A DNA stretch of 64,000 nt, from positions 1 through 64,000 of the forward strand of contig JAJFTR010000037.1 of the NCBI GenBank assembly GCA_021372825.1. The letters are read 5' to 3'. The notes below the pieces were generated by a model that saw only the letters and a list, made by a program, of their open reading frames with translations, did not search any database and had not been told where the DNA came from. Both the position numbers and the translations under genes were made by a program. Positions 28,550 through 36,423 of this stretch are shown here, in pieces. How positions within the stretch are numbered: position 1 is the first letter of the stretch; each line of letters starts with the position of its first letter. This DNA is from Actinomycetes bacterium. GTDB lineage: Bacteria; Actinomycetota; Coriobacteriia; Anaerosomatales; Anaerosomataceae.

Positions 28550-29815
28550 ATGCGGCCGGTCACGCCAAGAGGGTTCAGAGATGTCTTGTTCGCTGAAGCG
28601 ATGGAGCGGGAGTCGGTCGCGCGTGCGATGTCGGATGTCTTCTCGGCATGGGGATATGCTCCCGTGGAGACGCCGGTGGTCGAGGAGCTAGGGACGCTCG
28701 AGCGCGGGGTAGGCGGCGGGGTCGGCGAAGGCATGTTCCGTCTTTTCGACGTCGATGGCTCACTTCTCGCGCTGCGTCCTGAGATGACCGTGCCTATCGC
28801 CCGTCTTGCCGCTTCCCGGCTGGCCGATCAGCCAGGCCCGCATCGGGTGAGGTATGTCGCGCCGGTCTTTCGCGAGCACGTATCGCTGCGCGGTCAGGCA
28901 CGCCAGTTCACGCAGGCGGGGGTGGAGCTCATCGGTCAGCGTGGGCCGGCTGCTGATGCGGAAGTGGTCGCGGTGGCAGCCGATGCGCTCACGGCAGCGG
29001 GGCTGGAGGGATTCGTCATCGGGCTGGGCACGGTGAAGCTGCTTCACGACCTTGTGGCCGCGGCCGATGCGCCTGCCGAGTGGGGCGAGGCGGTGCTCGC
29101 CGCTGCGCACGAGCACAACATCGTGGAAGTGGACCGGCTCGCCTCGGAGATGTTCGTGCCGCCACAGGTCGGCGAGGCGCTGAAAGCGGCGTTTCGCCTC
29201 CGGGGCGGTGCGGAAGCGCTCGCTGAGTGCCGGGCGCTGCTGGAGGCGTGCGGACGGGAAGAGACGCTGTCAGACCTGAGCGAGACCTACCGCATCCTGG
29301 AAGCGCTCGGCTACGCCGACGCAGTCGTTCTCGACTTCGGTATCGTGCGCTCGTTCGACTACTACACGGGGCTCGTCCTCGAGGTCTATGCGCGAGGTCT
29401 TGGTCTGCCCATCGGTGGTGGGGGACGCTATGACCGGCTACTCGCCGCTTTCGACCACCCGTCGCCAGCGGCTGGTCTGGCCCTCGGCCTTGAGCGGGTG
29501 ATGATCGCTCTGGCCGAGCAAGGCCGTGTGACTTCGGTCCCAGCACTCGATGCGATCGTCGGGGGCACGGATCCCGTGGCGGCATTTCGAGCTGCCTCGG
29601 CGTTACGTGTTGCCGGGTGGCGCGTACGTCTGGCGGTGGGAGAGACGGGTACCGGGCTCGTGCGCGAGGCGGAACACGCCGATGCTGCCGAGGCCGTGCT
29701 CGCTGACGGCGAAACGATCTACAGACTGGACCGTGTAGGCGAGCGCGCGCTGCCGCTCGGGCGTCCGCTTCCGGCGCCACCTAGATCGACCTGGGCCGAA
29801 GGCGGTGCGAGATGA
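28550..29815 (+). CDS. hisZ: ATP phosphoribosyltransferase regulatory subunit
   Basis: A 421-residue HisRS-like protein that lacks tRNA charging function and forms the regulatory half of short-type ATP phosphoribosyltransferase. It has class II synthetase motifs (TPRGFRDVLFAEAM, LRPEMTVPIARLAASRL, ARQFTQAGVELIGQRG, SFDYYTGLVLEVYARGLGLPIGGGGRYD). The length and position directly before a short hisG mark it as HisZ rather than HisS. GTGAGGAG precedes the ATG. Its stop overlaps the hisG start (ATGA). Confidence 0.94.
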   Translation: MRPVTPRGFRDVLFAEAMERESVARAMSDVFSAWGYAPVETPVVEELGTLERGVGGGVGEGMFRLFDVDGSLLALRPEMTVPIARLAASRLADQPGPHRVRYVAPVFREHVSLRGQARQFTQAGVELIGQRGPAADAEVVAVAADALTAAGLEGFVIGLGTVKLLHDLVAAADAPAEWGEAVLAAAHEHNIVEVDRLASEMFVPPQVGEALKAAFRLRGGAEALAECRALLEACGREETLSDLSETYRILEALGYADAVVLDFGIVRSFDYYTGLVLEVYARGLGLPIGGGGRYDRLLAAFDHPSPAAGLALGLERVMIALAEQGRVTSVPALDAIVGGTDPVAAFRAASALRVAGWRVRLAVGETGTGLVREAEHADAAEAVLADGETIYRLDRVGERALPLGRPLPAPPRSTWAEGGAR

Positions 29816-30492
29816 TCGTGCGGACCTCCTCGGCCAAGGAGCGGCCCCTCAGGATCGCGGTGCCCAAGGGCGCGCTTTTCGCCGACAGTGTGCGAGTCCT
29901 CGAACGCGCGGGTTTCGACGTGGAGGGGCTGGCTGAGCCGGGCAGACAGCTGATCGTGCGTGGCGGTGACATCGAGTTCGTGATCGCCAAGCCGACGGAC
30001 GTCCCCATCTATGTGGCTTACGGTGGAGTGGACGCCGCCATCGCGGGCAAAGACGTGCTTGTGGAGTCTGGGCTCGATGTCATCGAGATGGTGGATCTGC
30101 ACTTCGGCGCGTGCAGGTTCGTGGTCGCTGAGCCCATGGATACCCCGAGGAGTATCGAGGACATCTACCGCCACCTGGGCGTCATCCGTGTGGCGACCAA
30201 GTATCCGCGCATCGCCGAAAGGCATTTCGCGGAACGGGGTATGCAAGTCGAGGTCGTGAAGCTCGACGGCAACATCGAGATCGCGCCGCTCATCGGCCTG
30301 GCCGATCAGATCGTGGACATCACTGCGACGGGGCGTACGCTTGCGGAGAACCGTCTTCGCGTCATCGAAGAGGTGCTGCGCTCCACCGCGCGGTTCGTGG
30401 CCAATCCGGTGAGCATGGCTACTGAAGCGGATCGGATGAAGGATGTGGCAGACAGACTTGCGGCTGCGGTGCCGCTGTCCGAAGAGGAGTGA
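29812..30492 (+). CDS. hisG: ATP phosphoribosyltransferase catalytic subunit (short form)
   Basis: A 226-residue short-form HisG, catalysing the first step of histidine synthesis from ATP and PRPP. It has LRIAVPKGALFADSVRVLERAGF, VIAKPTDVPIYVAYGGVDAAIAGKDVL and the PRPP-binding DQIVDITATGRTLAENRL. It lacks the C-terminal ACT-like domain of long HisG, as expected when HisZ is present. It overlaps hisZ by 4 nt. Confidence 0.95.
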   Translation: MIVRTSSAKERPLRIAVPKGALFADSVRVLERAGFDVEGLAEPGRQLIVRGGDIEFVIAKPTDVPIYVAYGGVDAAIAGKDVLVESGLDVIEMVDLHFGACRFVVAEPMDTPRSIEDIYRHLGVIRVATKYPRIAERHFAERGMQVEVVKLDGNIEIAPLIGLADQIVDITATGRTLAENRLRVIEEVLRSTARFVANPVSMATEADRMKDVADRLAAAVPLSEEE

Positions 30493-30499
30493 GACCGGC

Positions 30500-31828
30500 A
30501 TGATGCGACGGATCGAACTGGCACGCGGCAGGCGTCTGTCTCGAGATGATGTGCCGAGGTCCGGTGGGATCGACTCGGAGGTGCTCGGCGTCGCCCAGCG
30601 GATCATCGACGACGTGCGAGAACGCGGCGACGCTGCGTTGCGGGACTATTCGGAGCAGTTCGACCATGCCGTGCTCGGCGACATCGCCGTCAGTGAGAAC
30701 GAGATCGCCGAAGCGCTCGCCGCAGTCGGCGAGGACTTCAAGCATGCCATCGCGCAGGCTGCGGTCGCCATCGAGGATTTCCACCGGCGGCAGGTCCCGC
30801 AGTCGTGGTTCACCACCGACGAGGGGGGTGTGTTCCTCGGCCAGAAGGTCACGCCTCTGGAGCGCGTGGGGATCTACGTGCCGGGCGGTCGCGCCTGTTA
30901 CCCGTCGAGCGTGCTCATGAACGCGATACCCGCGGTGGTGGCGGGTGTCGAGGAGATCGCAATGGCGGTTCCGCCAGGGCCGGACGGCCGCGTGAACCCC
31001 TACACGCTGGTTGCGGCCGTCGAGGCTGGCGTCGAGGAGATCTACAAGGTCGGCGGGGCGCAGGCGATCGCTGCCTTCGCGTATGGGACTGCTTCGATCA
31101 GGCGAGTCGACAAGATCACGGGTCCAGGGAACGCGTACGTCACCGCAGCCAAGAAGCTCGTGATGGGTGATGTGGGCATCGACATGCTCGCAGGACCCAG
31201 TGAGGTCCTCGTCCTGGCCGACGAGACGGCGGAGCCACTGCTCGTGGCGATCGACCTCATGGCGCAGGCCGAGCATGACCCGCGCGCCGCGACATATCTC
31301 GTGACAACGGACCCGTCCCTGCCGGATGAGGTGGAGTTCGCTATTGGAGAGCTGCTGAAGGATTCTCCACGCGCGGAGGTCATCAGACGCTCGCTCGAGG
31401 ACAACGGTGTCGTCGTGGTGTGCTCGGACATAGACGTGGCCTTGGACGCAGCTAACGAGATCGCGCCCGAGCATCTTGAGGTGCAGATGGCCGACCCTCT
31501 CGAGCTTCTCGGAAGCATCCGCAACGCCGGCGCCATCTTCCTGGGGCCGTGGACACCCGAGAGCGTGGGAGACTACGTGGCTGGCCCGAACCATGTGCTT
31601 CCTACCGGAGGTACGGCGCGGTTCTCAAGCCCGCTTTGCGTGGATGACTTCGTCAAGAAGTCCTCAGTGCTCTCTTATTCGCTCGACGGACTCGCCTTTG
31701 ACGGCTCCACCGTGATGACGATCGCGCTTGCCGAAGGGCTCGAGGCTCATGCCCGGGCCGTGAGCGTACGGCTCGCGATAGCGTACGGCGCCGATGAGGA
31801 CATCGATGAGAAGGAGGCCGATGAGTGA
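30500..31828 (+). CDS. hisD: Histidinol dehydrogenase
   Basis: A 442-residue zinc enzyme oxidising histidinol to histidine in two NAD-dependent steps. Signatures: ERVGIYVPGGRACYPSSVLMNAIPAVVAGV, the family motif ITGPGNAYVTAAKKLVMGDVGIDMLAGPSEVLV, zinc ligand region MAQAEHDPRAATYLVT, and the catalytic Glu-His in ANEIAPEHLEVQM followed by GPNHVLPTGGTARFSSPLCVDDF. Two consecutive ATGs (30500, 30503) follow AAGAGGAG. It is out of the usual last position; here it is third in the operon. Confidence 0.95.
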   Translation: MMRRIELARGRRLSRDDVPRSGGIDSEVLGVAQRIIDDVRERGDAALRDYSEQFDHAVLGDIAVSENEIAEALAAVGEDFKHAIAQAAVAIEDFHRRQVPQSWFTTDEGGVFLGQKVTPLERVGIYVPGGRACYPSSVLMNAIPAVVAGVEEIAMAVPPGPDGRVNPYTLVAAVEAGVEEIYKVGGAQAIAAFAYGTASIRRVDKITGPGNAYVTAAKKLVMGDVGIDMLAGPSEVLVLADETAEPLLVAIDLMAQAEHDPRAATYLVTTDPSLPDEVEFAIGELLKDSPRAEVIRRSLEDNGVVVVCSDIDVALDAANEIAPEHLEVQMADPLELLGSIRNAGAIFLGPWTPESVGDYVAGPNHVLPTGGTARFSSPLCVDDFVKKSSVLSYSLDGLAFDGSTVMTIALAEGLEAHARAVSVRLAIAYGADEDIDEKEADE

Positions 31829-32964
31829 TGGACCATGTGCGACCGCCACGGCCTGAGCTGGAGTCTTTGATCGCTTACGATGCAAGAGACGTGCGCGCTG
31901 AGGTCTTGCTCGCGAGCAATGAGAACCCCTCCAATCTTCCTGGAGAGCTCTTGGAGAAGCTTGGGGAACGCATCCGGTCGATGGACTTCAACCGTTACCC
32001 CGACCCTCTTGCGAGTGAGCTCCGAGAGCTCATCGCTGAAGCGAACGGCCTCGAGGCGTCCAATGTCCTGGTCGGTAACGGCGGTGATGAGCTCATCAGC
32101 GACCTCCTGCTTGCATGGGGCGGCCCGGGTCGTGTCGTGGTGGACCTTCCACCGACCTTCGCCATGTACGGCATCGATGCTGCGGTCACGGGTACGACGC
32201 TCGTGAGCATACCTCGTCGAGAGGACTTCTCCATCGATGGAGATGCGCTTCTGAATCGTCTGTCGGGTGATGACATCGATATCGTGATGATCGCGAACCC
32301 GAACAACCCCACGGGCACACTGGCGCCCGAGACGCTCCTCATCGACGTGCTGAACGCGACCGACGCGCTTGTGCTTATCGACGAGGCATACTTCGAGTTC
32401 TCACGGCACACCATGAGGCCTCACATGTCACGTCACGCGAACCTGGTGATCCTGCGGACGTTCTCCAAGGCCTTCTCGCTCGCCGGCCTGCGAGCGGGTT
32501 ACTTACTCGGTCACGAAGATGTCATCCGCGAACTCATGAAGGTGAGACAACCCTACTCGGTCAATCGCTTCACACAGATGGCTGCCGCTGCCGTGTTCCG
32601 CGAACGGCCGGTCTTCGAGGCAGGCATCAGCCATCTTCTCCGGAACCGCGACATGCTCATCGCAGGTCTCGGGACCATGCCCGAGGTGGAGGTGTTCCCG
32701 TCCGAGGCCAACTTCGTGCTCTTTCGCGTGGCCCATGCGTCCGCAGTGTGGCGTGACTTGCTGCGTGAGTTCTCGGTGCTCGTGCGCGACTTCTCCCGCA
32801 CCCCCGGGCTCGAAGACTGCCTGAGAGTGACTGTCGGCACAGAAGAGGAGATCCAGCGTTTCCTCGCGGCAATGGATGAGATACTCGCACGCCGTCACGC
32901 AGCGGCACACTTCGGAGTGCATGCGACAGCGGCCCGCCATGCCGGCGGAAGGGACAGAGGATGA
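31825..32964 (+). CDS. hisC: Histidinol-phosphate aminotransferase
   Basis: A 379-residue fold-type I PLP aminotransferase. It has LLASNENPSNLPGEL, NRYPDPLASELRELIAEANGL, VGNGGDELISDLLLAWGG, IANPNNPTGTL, LIDEAYFEFSRHTM and the PLP lysine in RTFSKAFSLAGLRAGYLLG. The GTG at 31825 is 7 nt after AAGGAGG and overlaps the hisD stop; the ATG at 31828 is an alternative. The last residues (HAAAHFGVHATAARHAGG) extend past the usual end and lie next to the hisB start. Confidence 0.94.
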   Translation: MMDHVRPPRPELESLIAYDARDVRAEVLLASNENPSNLPGELLEKLGERIRSMDFNRYPDPLASELRELIAEANGLEASNVLVGNGGDELISDLLLAWGGPGRVVVDLPPTFAMYGIDAAVTGTTLVSIPRREDFSIDGDALLNRLSGDDIDIVMIANPNNPTGTLAPETLLIDVLNATDALVLIDEAYFEFSRHTMRPHMSRHANLVILRTFSKAFSLAGLRAGYLLGHEDVIRELMKVRQPYSVNRFTQMAAAAVFRERPVFEAGISHLLRNRDMLIAGLGTMPEVEVFPSEANFVLFRVAHASAVWRDLLREFSVLVRDFSRTPGLEDCLRVTVGTEEEIQRFLAAMDEILARRHAAAHFGVHATAARHAGGRDRG

Positions 32965-33548
32965 CCCGGCGAGCAAGCATCACCCGCACTACCTCCGAGA
33001 CGGACGTCAGCGTCTCGGTGGACCTCGACGGGAGCGGGCGGGCCGTCGTCGATACGGGCGTGCCGTTCTTCGACCACATGCTGGACGCCTGGGGGAGGCA
33101 CTCGCTCATCGATCTTGAGGTGCATGCGACCGGAGACCTGGCCGTGGACGCCCACCACACGGTGGAAGACACCGGCATCGTGCTGGGCACCGCGGTGGCG
33201 AGCGCTCTTGGGGACAAGGCGGGCATACGTCGCTTCGGTTCGGCAGTGGTGGCGATGGACGAAGCGCTCATGCTCGCCGCGGTCGATGTGTCTGGCCGAG
33301 GGCGGCTTTTCTATGACGTGTCGGTCCCCATCGAGTTCATCGGCAGTTTCGACACGACGCTTGCCAAGGAGTTCCTGACCGCGTTCTCGATGACGGCGGG
33401 CATCACGGTTCACGTGTATGCGTTCTCCGGGGAGAACGCGCACCATATCATCGAGGCGGTCTTCAAGGCGGTCGCGCGCGCGTTGCGTGAGGCGGTCGAG
33501 ATCGATCCGCGGGCTGACGGCGTGCCGAGCACCAAGGGGTCGTTGTGA
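32961..33548 (+). CDS. hisB: Imidazoleglycerol-phosphate dehydratase
   Basis: A 195-residue Mn2+-dependent dehydratase, monofunctional (no phosphatase domain). The metal-binding repeats are FFDHMLDAWGRHSLIDLEVHATGDLAVDAHHTVEDTGIVLG and the C-terminal GENAHHIIEAVFKAVARALREAVEID. The ATG overlaps the hisC stop (ATGA), and the gene ends overlapping hisH. A separate histidinol-phosphatase is not in this operon. Confidence 0.95.
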   Translation: MTRRASITRTTSETDVSVSVDLDGSGRAVVDTGVPFFDHMLDAWGRHSLIDLEVHATGDLAVDAHHTVEDTGIVLGTAVASALGDKAGIRRFGSAVVAMDEALMLAAVDVSGRGRLFYDVSVPIEFIGSFDTTLAKEFLTAFSMTAGITVHVYAFSGENAHHIIEAVFKAVARALREAVEIDPRADGVPSTKGSL

Positions 33549-34168
33549 TCGCTATCGTCGACTACAAGATGGGCAACCTGCGGAGCGTCCAGAAGGCTTT
33601 CGAACACGTTGGCGCACGCGACGTGGTCGTGAGCGACGATCCACTTGTCGTCGGACAAGCGGACGGCATCGTGCTTCCAGGAGTCGGGGCTTTTCGCGAT
33701 GCGAGCGAGAACCTCAAGACCAGCGGCATGTGGGACGTTCTTGACAAGCGCGTGGCCGAGGGCACACCGCTCCTTGGGATCTGCCTCGGCATGCAACTGC
33801 TCGCGACCACGGGCCGAGAAGACGGTGAGTGGGAAGGGCTCGACATCATCCCAGGTACGTGCGATCGGTTGGCGGGAGGACTCAAACTCCCGCACATCGG
33901 GTGGAACACTGTCGAGTACACACGATCCAGTCGCTTGTTCGAGGGGATCCCTGATGGCTCGGCGTTCTACTTCGTCCACTCCTACCGGCTCGTTCCGATC
34001 GATGAGTCGAGTATCATCGGCCGTACGGAGTACGGCGTACCGTTCGCTTCTGTGGTGCAGAGCGGTTCGACGTACGCGGTGCAGTTCCACCCGGAGAAGT
34101 CTTCGGCCGCAGGGCTACGGCTTCTGGCGAACTTCTCGGACATCGTGAACGACAGGGGCGAGCGATGA
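33545..34168 (+). CDS. hisH: Imidazole glycerol phosphate synthase, glutamine amidotransferase subunit
   Basis: A 207-residue class I glutamine amidotransferase that supplies ammonia to HisF. It has VDYKMGNLRSVQKAFEHVGA, the nucleophile Cys in GICLGMQLLATTG, and the His-Glu dyad in YAVQFHPEKSSAAGLRLLANF. GTG start overlapping hisB by 4 nt; its stop overlaps hisA. Confidence 0.95.
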   Translation: MIAIVDYKMGNLRSVQKAFEHVGARDVVVSDDPLVVGQADGIVLPGVGAFRDASENLKTSGMWDVLDKRVAEGTPLLGICLGMQLLATTGREDGEWEGLDIIPGTCDRLAGGLKLPHIGWNTVEYTRSSRLFEGIPDGSAFYFVHSYRLVPIDESSIIGRTEYGVPFASVVQSGSTYAVQFHPEKSSAAGLRLLANFSDIVNDRGER

Positions 34169-34890
34169 TCATCCTTCCCGCGATAGATATCCTCGATGGC
34201 CGCGCAGTGCGGTTGCGTCAGGGCAGACTCGATGCCGTCACGGTCTATAACGAGGACCCCGTCGACCAGGCGAAGCGATGGATAGACCAAGGCGCTGAGT
34301 GGCTGCATGTCGTCGACCTGGACGGCGCAGTCCTGGGAGAGCCCAAGAACATCAGCATCGTCGAACGCATTGCTGCGCTTGGGGTACCGGTACAGACAGG
34401 TGGCGGATTGCGCTCGATGGAGGTGCTTGAGCGGCTTCATGCGGTAGGAGTCCGGCGCATGGTGGTGGGGACGTCGCTCGTGACACAGCCCACACTCGTC
34501 GCCGAGGCGTGCGAAAGGTTCGGTGGCGCGATCGTCGCGGGGATCGATGCACGCGACGGCCGGGTGGCGATCAACGGTTGGCGCGAAGGGACCGAATACG
34601 GAGTCCTCGAGCTTGTGCAGGAGCTGGAACTTCTCGGCGTGAAGCGCCTCGCCTACACGGACATCTCAAAAGACGGCATGCAGACCGGTGTGAACTACGG
34701 AGCGTACCGGGCTCTTGTGGGCCAGACCAGCATCCCTATCACCGCGTCGGGCGGTGTCTCGACGTTGGACGACATCCGCGACCTCGCCAGCTTGGGATTG
34801 CAGCTCGAAGGCGTCATCGTCGGCAGGGCGCTCTACGAGGGTGCTTTCGAGCTTGCCGAGGCCATCCGTGCCGGCCGTGGCGAGGAGTGA
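34165..34890 (+). CDS. hisA: Phosphoribosylformimino-5-aminoimidazole carboxamide ribotide isomerase
   Basis: A 241-residue (beta-alpha)8 barrel catalysing the Amadori rearrangement of ProFAR. It has the half-barrel repeats with catalytic Asp in LPAIDILDGRAVRLRQG and in LAYTDISKDGMQTGVNYGAY, and phosphate-binding QTGGGLRSME and TASGGVSTLDDIRDL. In many actinobacteria the HisA homologue is PriA, which also isomerises PRA; this operon neighbours a separate trpF at 47244, so a HisA-only role is favoured. Overlaps hisH by 4 nt. Confidence 0.93.
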   Translation: MIILPAIDILDGRAVRLRQGRLDAVTVYNEDPVDQAKRWIDQGAEWLHVVDLDGAVLGEPKNISIVERIAALGVPVQTGGGLRSMEVLERLHAVGVRRMVVGTSLVTQPTLVAEACERFGGAIVAGIDARDGRVAINGWREGTEYGVLELVQELELLGVKRLAYTDISKDGMQTGVNYGAYRALVGQTSIPITASGGVSTLDDIRDLASLGLQLEGVIVGRALYEGAFELAEAIRAGRGEE

Positions 34891-34893
34891 GCG

Positions 34894-35655
34894 GTGCTCA
34901 CGAAGCGCGTCATCCCGTGTCTGGACGTGCATGAGGGGCGCGTCGTCAAGGGCGTGAACTTCGTGAACCTGCGCGATGCGGGTGACCCGGTGGAGTTGGC
35001 GGCCTTCTACGACCGCGAAGGCGCAGACGAGCTGGTCTTCCTCGACATCACCGCGACGCACGAAGGCCGTCCGCTCATGCTCGACGTGGCCCGGAGGGCT
35101 GCCGAGGAGGTCTTCGTGCCCTACACGGTCGGGGGCGGCATGCGCAGTGCGGCGGACATCCGCGCGATGCTCGCCGCGGGCAGCGACAAGATCTCGATGA
35201 ACTCGGCGGCCGTGGCCGACCCCTCCCTCATCACGCAGACAGCGCGGATCTACGGTTCCCAGTGCATCGTGGTGGCGATCGATGCACGGCGCGTCCCAGG
35301 TTCACGGCGGTGGGAGGTGTTCGTCTCGGGAGGCAGGACGAACACGGGGCTCGATGCGGTGGCGTGGGCCAAGGAGGCCGAGGCTCGCGGCGCAGGCGAG
35401 ATCCTGCTGACGAGCATGGACCGCGACGGCACAGAGGACGGCTTCGACATCGACCTGACACGTGCAGTGACGCGCGCGGTGCGCATACCTGTGATCGCAA
35501 GCGGCGGGGCAGGAGAGCTCGACCACTTCGCAGAGGTCGTCATTGAAGCGGAGGCCGATGCTGTCCTGGCAGCGAGCGTCTTCCATTTTGGGACGTTCAG
35601 CATCCGCCAAGTCAAAGAGGCGATGGCTGCGCACGGTATACCCGTGCGACTGTGA
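34894..35655 (+). CDS. hisF: Imidazole glycerol phosphate synthase cyclase subunit
   Basis: A 253-residue barrel partner of HisH making imidazole glycerol phosphate and AICAR. Signatures: [49 protein letters not shown] in the N-terminal half with the catalytic Asp, [28 protein letters not shown], and [18 protein letters not shown] with the second Asp. GTG start, 3 nt after hisA. Confidence 0.95.
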   Translation: MLTKRVIPCLDVHEGRVVKGVNFVNLRDAGDPVELAAFYDREGADELVFLDITATHEGRPLMLDVARRAAEEVFVPYTVGGGMRSAADIRAMLAAGSDKISMNSAAVADPSLITQTARIYGSQCIVVAIDARRVPGSRRWEVFVSGGRTNTGLDAVAWAKEAEARGAGEILLTSMDRDGTEDGFDIDLTRAVTRAVRIPVIASGGAGELDHFAEVVIEAEADAVLAASVFHFGTFSIRQVKEAMAAHGIPVRL

Positions 35656-35670
35656 AGGCGGGAAGGGACG

Positions 35671-36069
35671 ATGGATCGCGAGACAGAGGATCTGGAGATA
35701 TCGCAGCTCGCGTTCGATGAGCGGGGGCTCGTTCCCGTCATCGTACAGCAGTACGACACCCTTGAGGTGCTCATGCTGGCATGGATGGACCAAGAGGCGA
35801 TACGCCGGACGCTGGAGACGGGCAGGGCGTGGTACTGGAGCAGATCTCGTCAGATGTACTGGATGAAGGGCGAGAGCTCCGGGAACATCCAAGAAGTCAT
35901 GCAGCTCAGGTACGATTGTGATGGCGACACGCTTCTGTTGTCCGTCGACCAGAAGGGGCCTGCGTGTCATACGAGCCACCGGACGTGCTTCTACCGGACG
36001 CTTCTTCCCGGTAAAGTGCCTTCCACCAGTTCTCGCACCGCCGCAACGGGCGACATGCCCCTCTCTTAA
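35671..36069 (+). CDS. hisI: Phosphoribosyl-AMP cyclohydrolase
   Basis: A 132-residue monofunctional cyclohydrolase opening the adenine ring of PR-AMP. It contains the conserved [39 protein letters not shown] and the zinc/magnesium site [31 protein letters not shown] with three Cys. GAAGGCGGGAAGGG precedes the ATG. The pyrophosphatase function is in the next gene rather than fused. Confidence 0.95.
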   Translation: MDRETEDLEISQLAFDERGLVPVIVQQYDTLEVLMLAWMDQEAIRRTLETGRAWYWSRSRQMYWMKGESSGNIQEVMQLRYDCDGDTLLLSVDQKGPACHTSHRTCFYRTLLPGKVPSTSSRTAATGDMPLS

Positions 36070-36081
36070 CAGAAAGGAACG

Positions 36082-36420
36082 ATGGTGGTGACCAGCGATC
36101 TTCTCGGCGAGTCGAGTGCTGCGCCGTTTCCGTCTGTCGGCGAAGTGCTTGAGGATGTGTTCGGCGTCCTCGAGTCGCGGAAGGCCGAGCCTCCCGAGGG
36201 CAGCTATACTGCCAAGCTCCTTCTCGGGCCCCAGGACAAGCTCTTGAAGAAGGTCGCCGAGGAGGCGGGCGAGGTGATCATCGCCGCGCGGGACCACGAC
36301 CTTGCGCAGCTCCGGTATGAGATAGCCGACGTGCTCTACCATCTCATGGTGGTGATGGTCCGCGAGGGTCTCACCTGGGATGACATCGCGGCGGAGCTCT
36401 CAAGCCGTCGACGGAAGTAG
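36082..36420 (+). CDS. hisE: Phosphoribosyl-ATP pyrophosphatase
   Basis: A 112-residue MazG-like all-alpha pyrophosphohydrolase acting on PR-ATP in the second step of histidine synthesis. The signature YTAKLLLGPQDKLLKKVAEEAGEVIIAARDHDLAQLRYEIADVLYHLMVVM includes the Mg-binding EExxE/ExxD pattern. AGAAAGGAACG precedes the ATG. Last biosynthetic gene of the his operon. Confidence 0.94.
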   Translation: MVVTSDLLGESSAAPFPSVGEVLEDVFGVLESRKAEPPEGSYTAKLLLGPQDKLLKKVAEEAGEVIIAARDHDLAQLRYEIADVLYHLMVVMVREGLTWDDIAAELSSRRRK

Positions 36421-36423
36421 GGT

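Noticed and set aside
28550-29815. Histidyl-tRNA synthetase
   Set aside because: Its position at the head of the his operon, overlapping a short hisG, fits HisZ instead.
34165-34890. PriA (dual HisA/TrpF)
   Set aside because: A separate, intact trpF is present in the trp operon, so there is no need for dual activity; sequence alone cannot fully exclude it.
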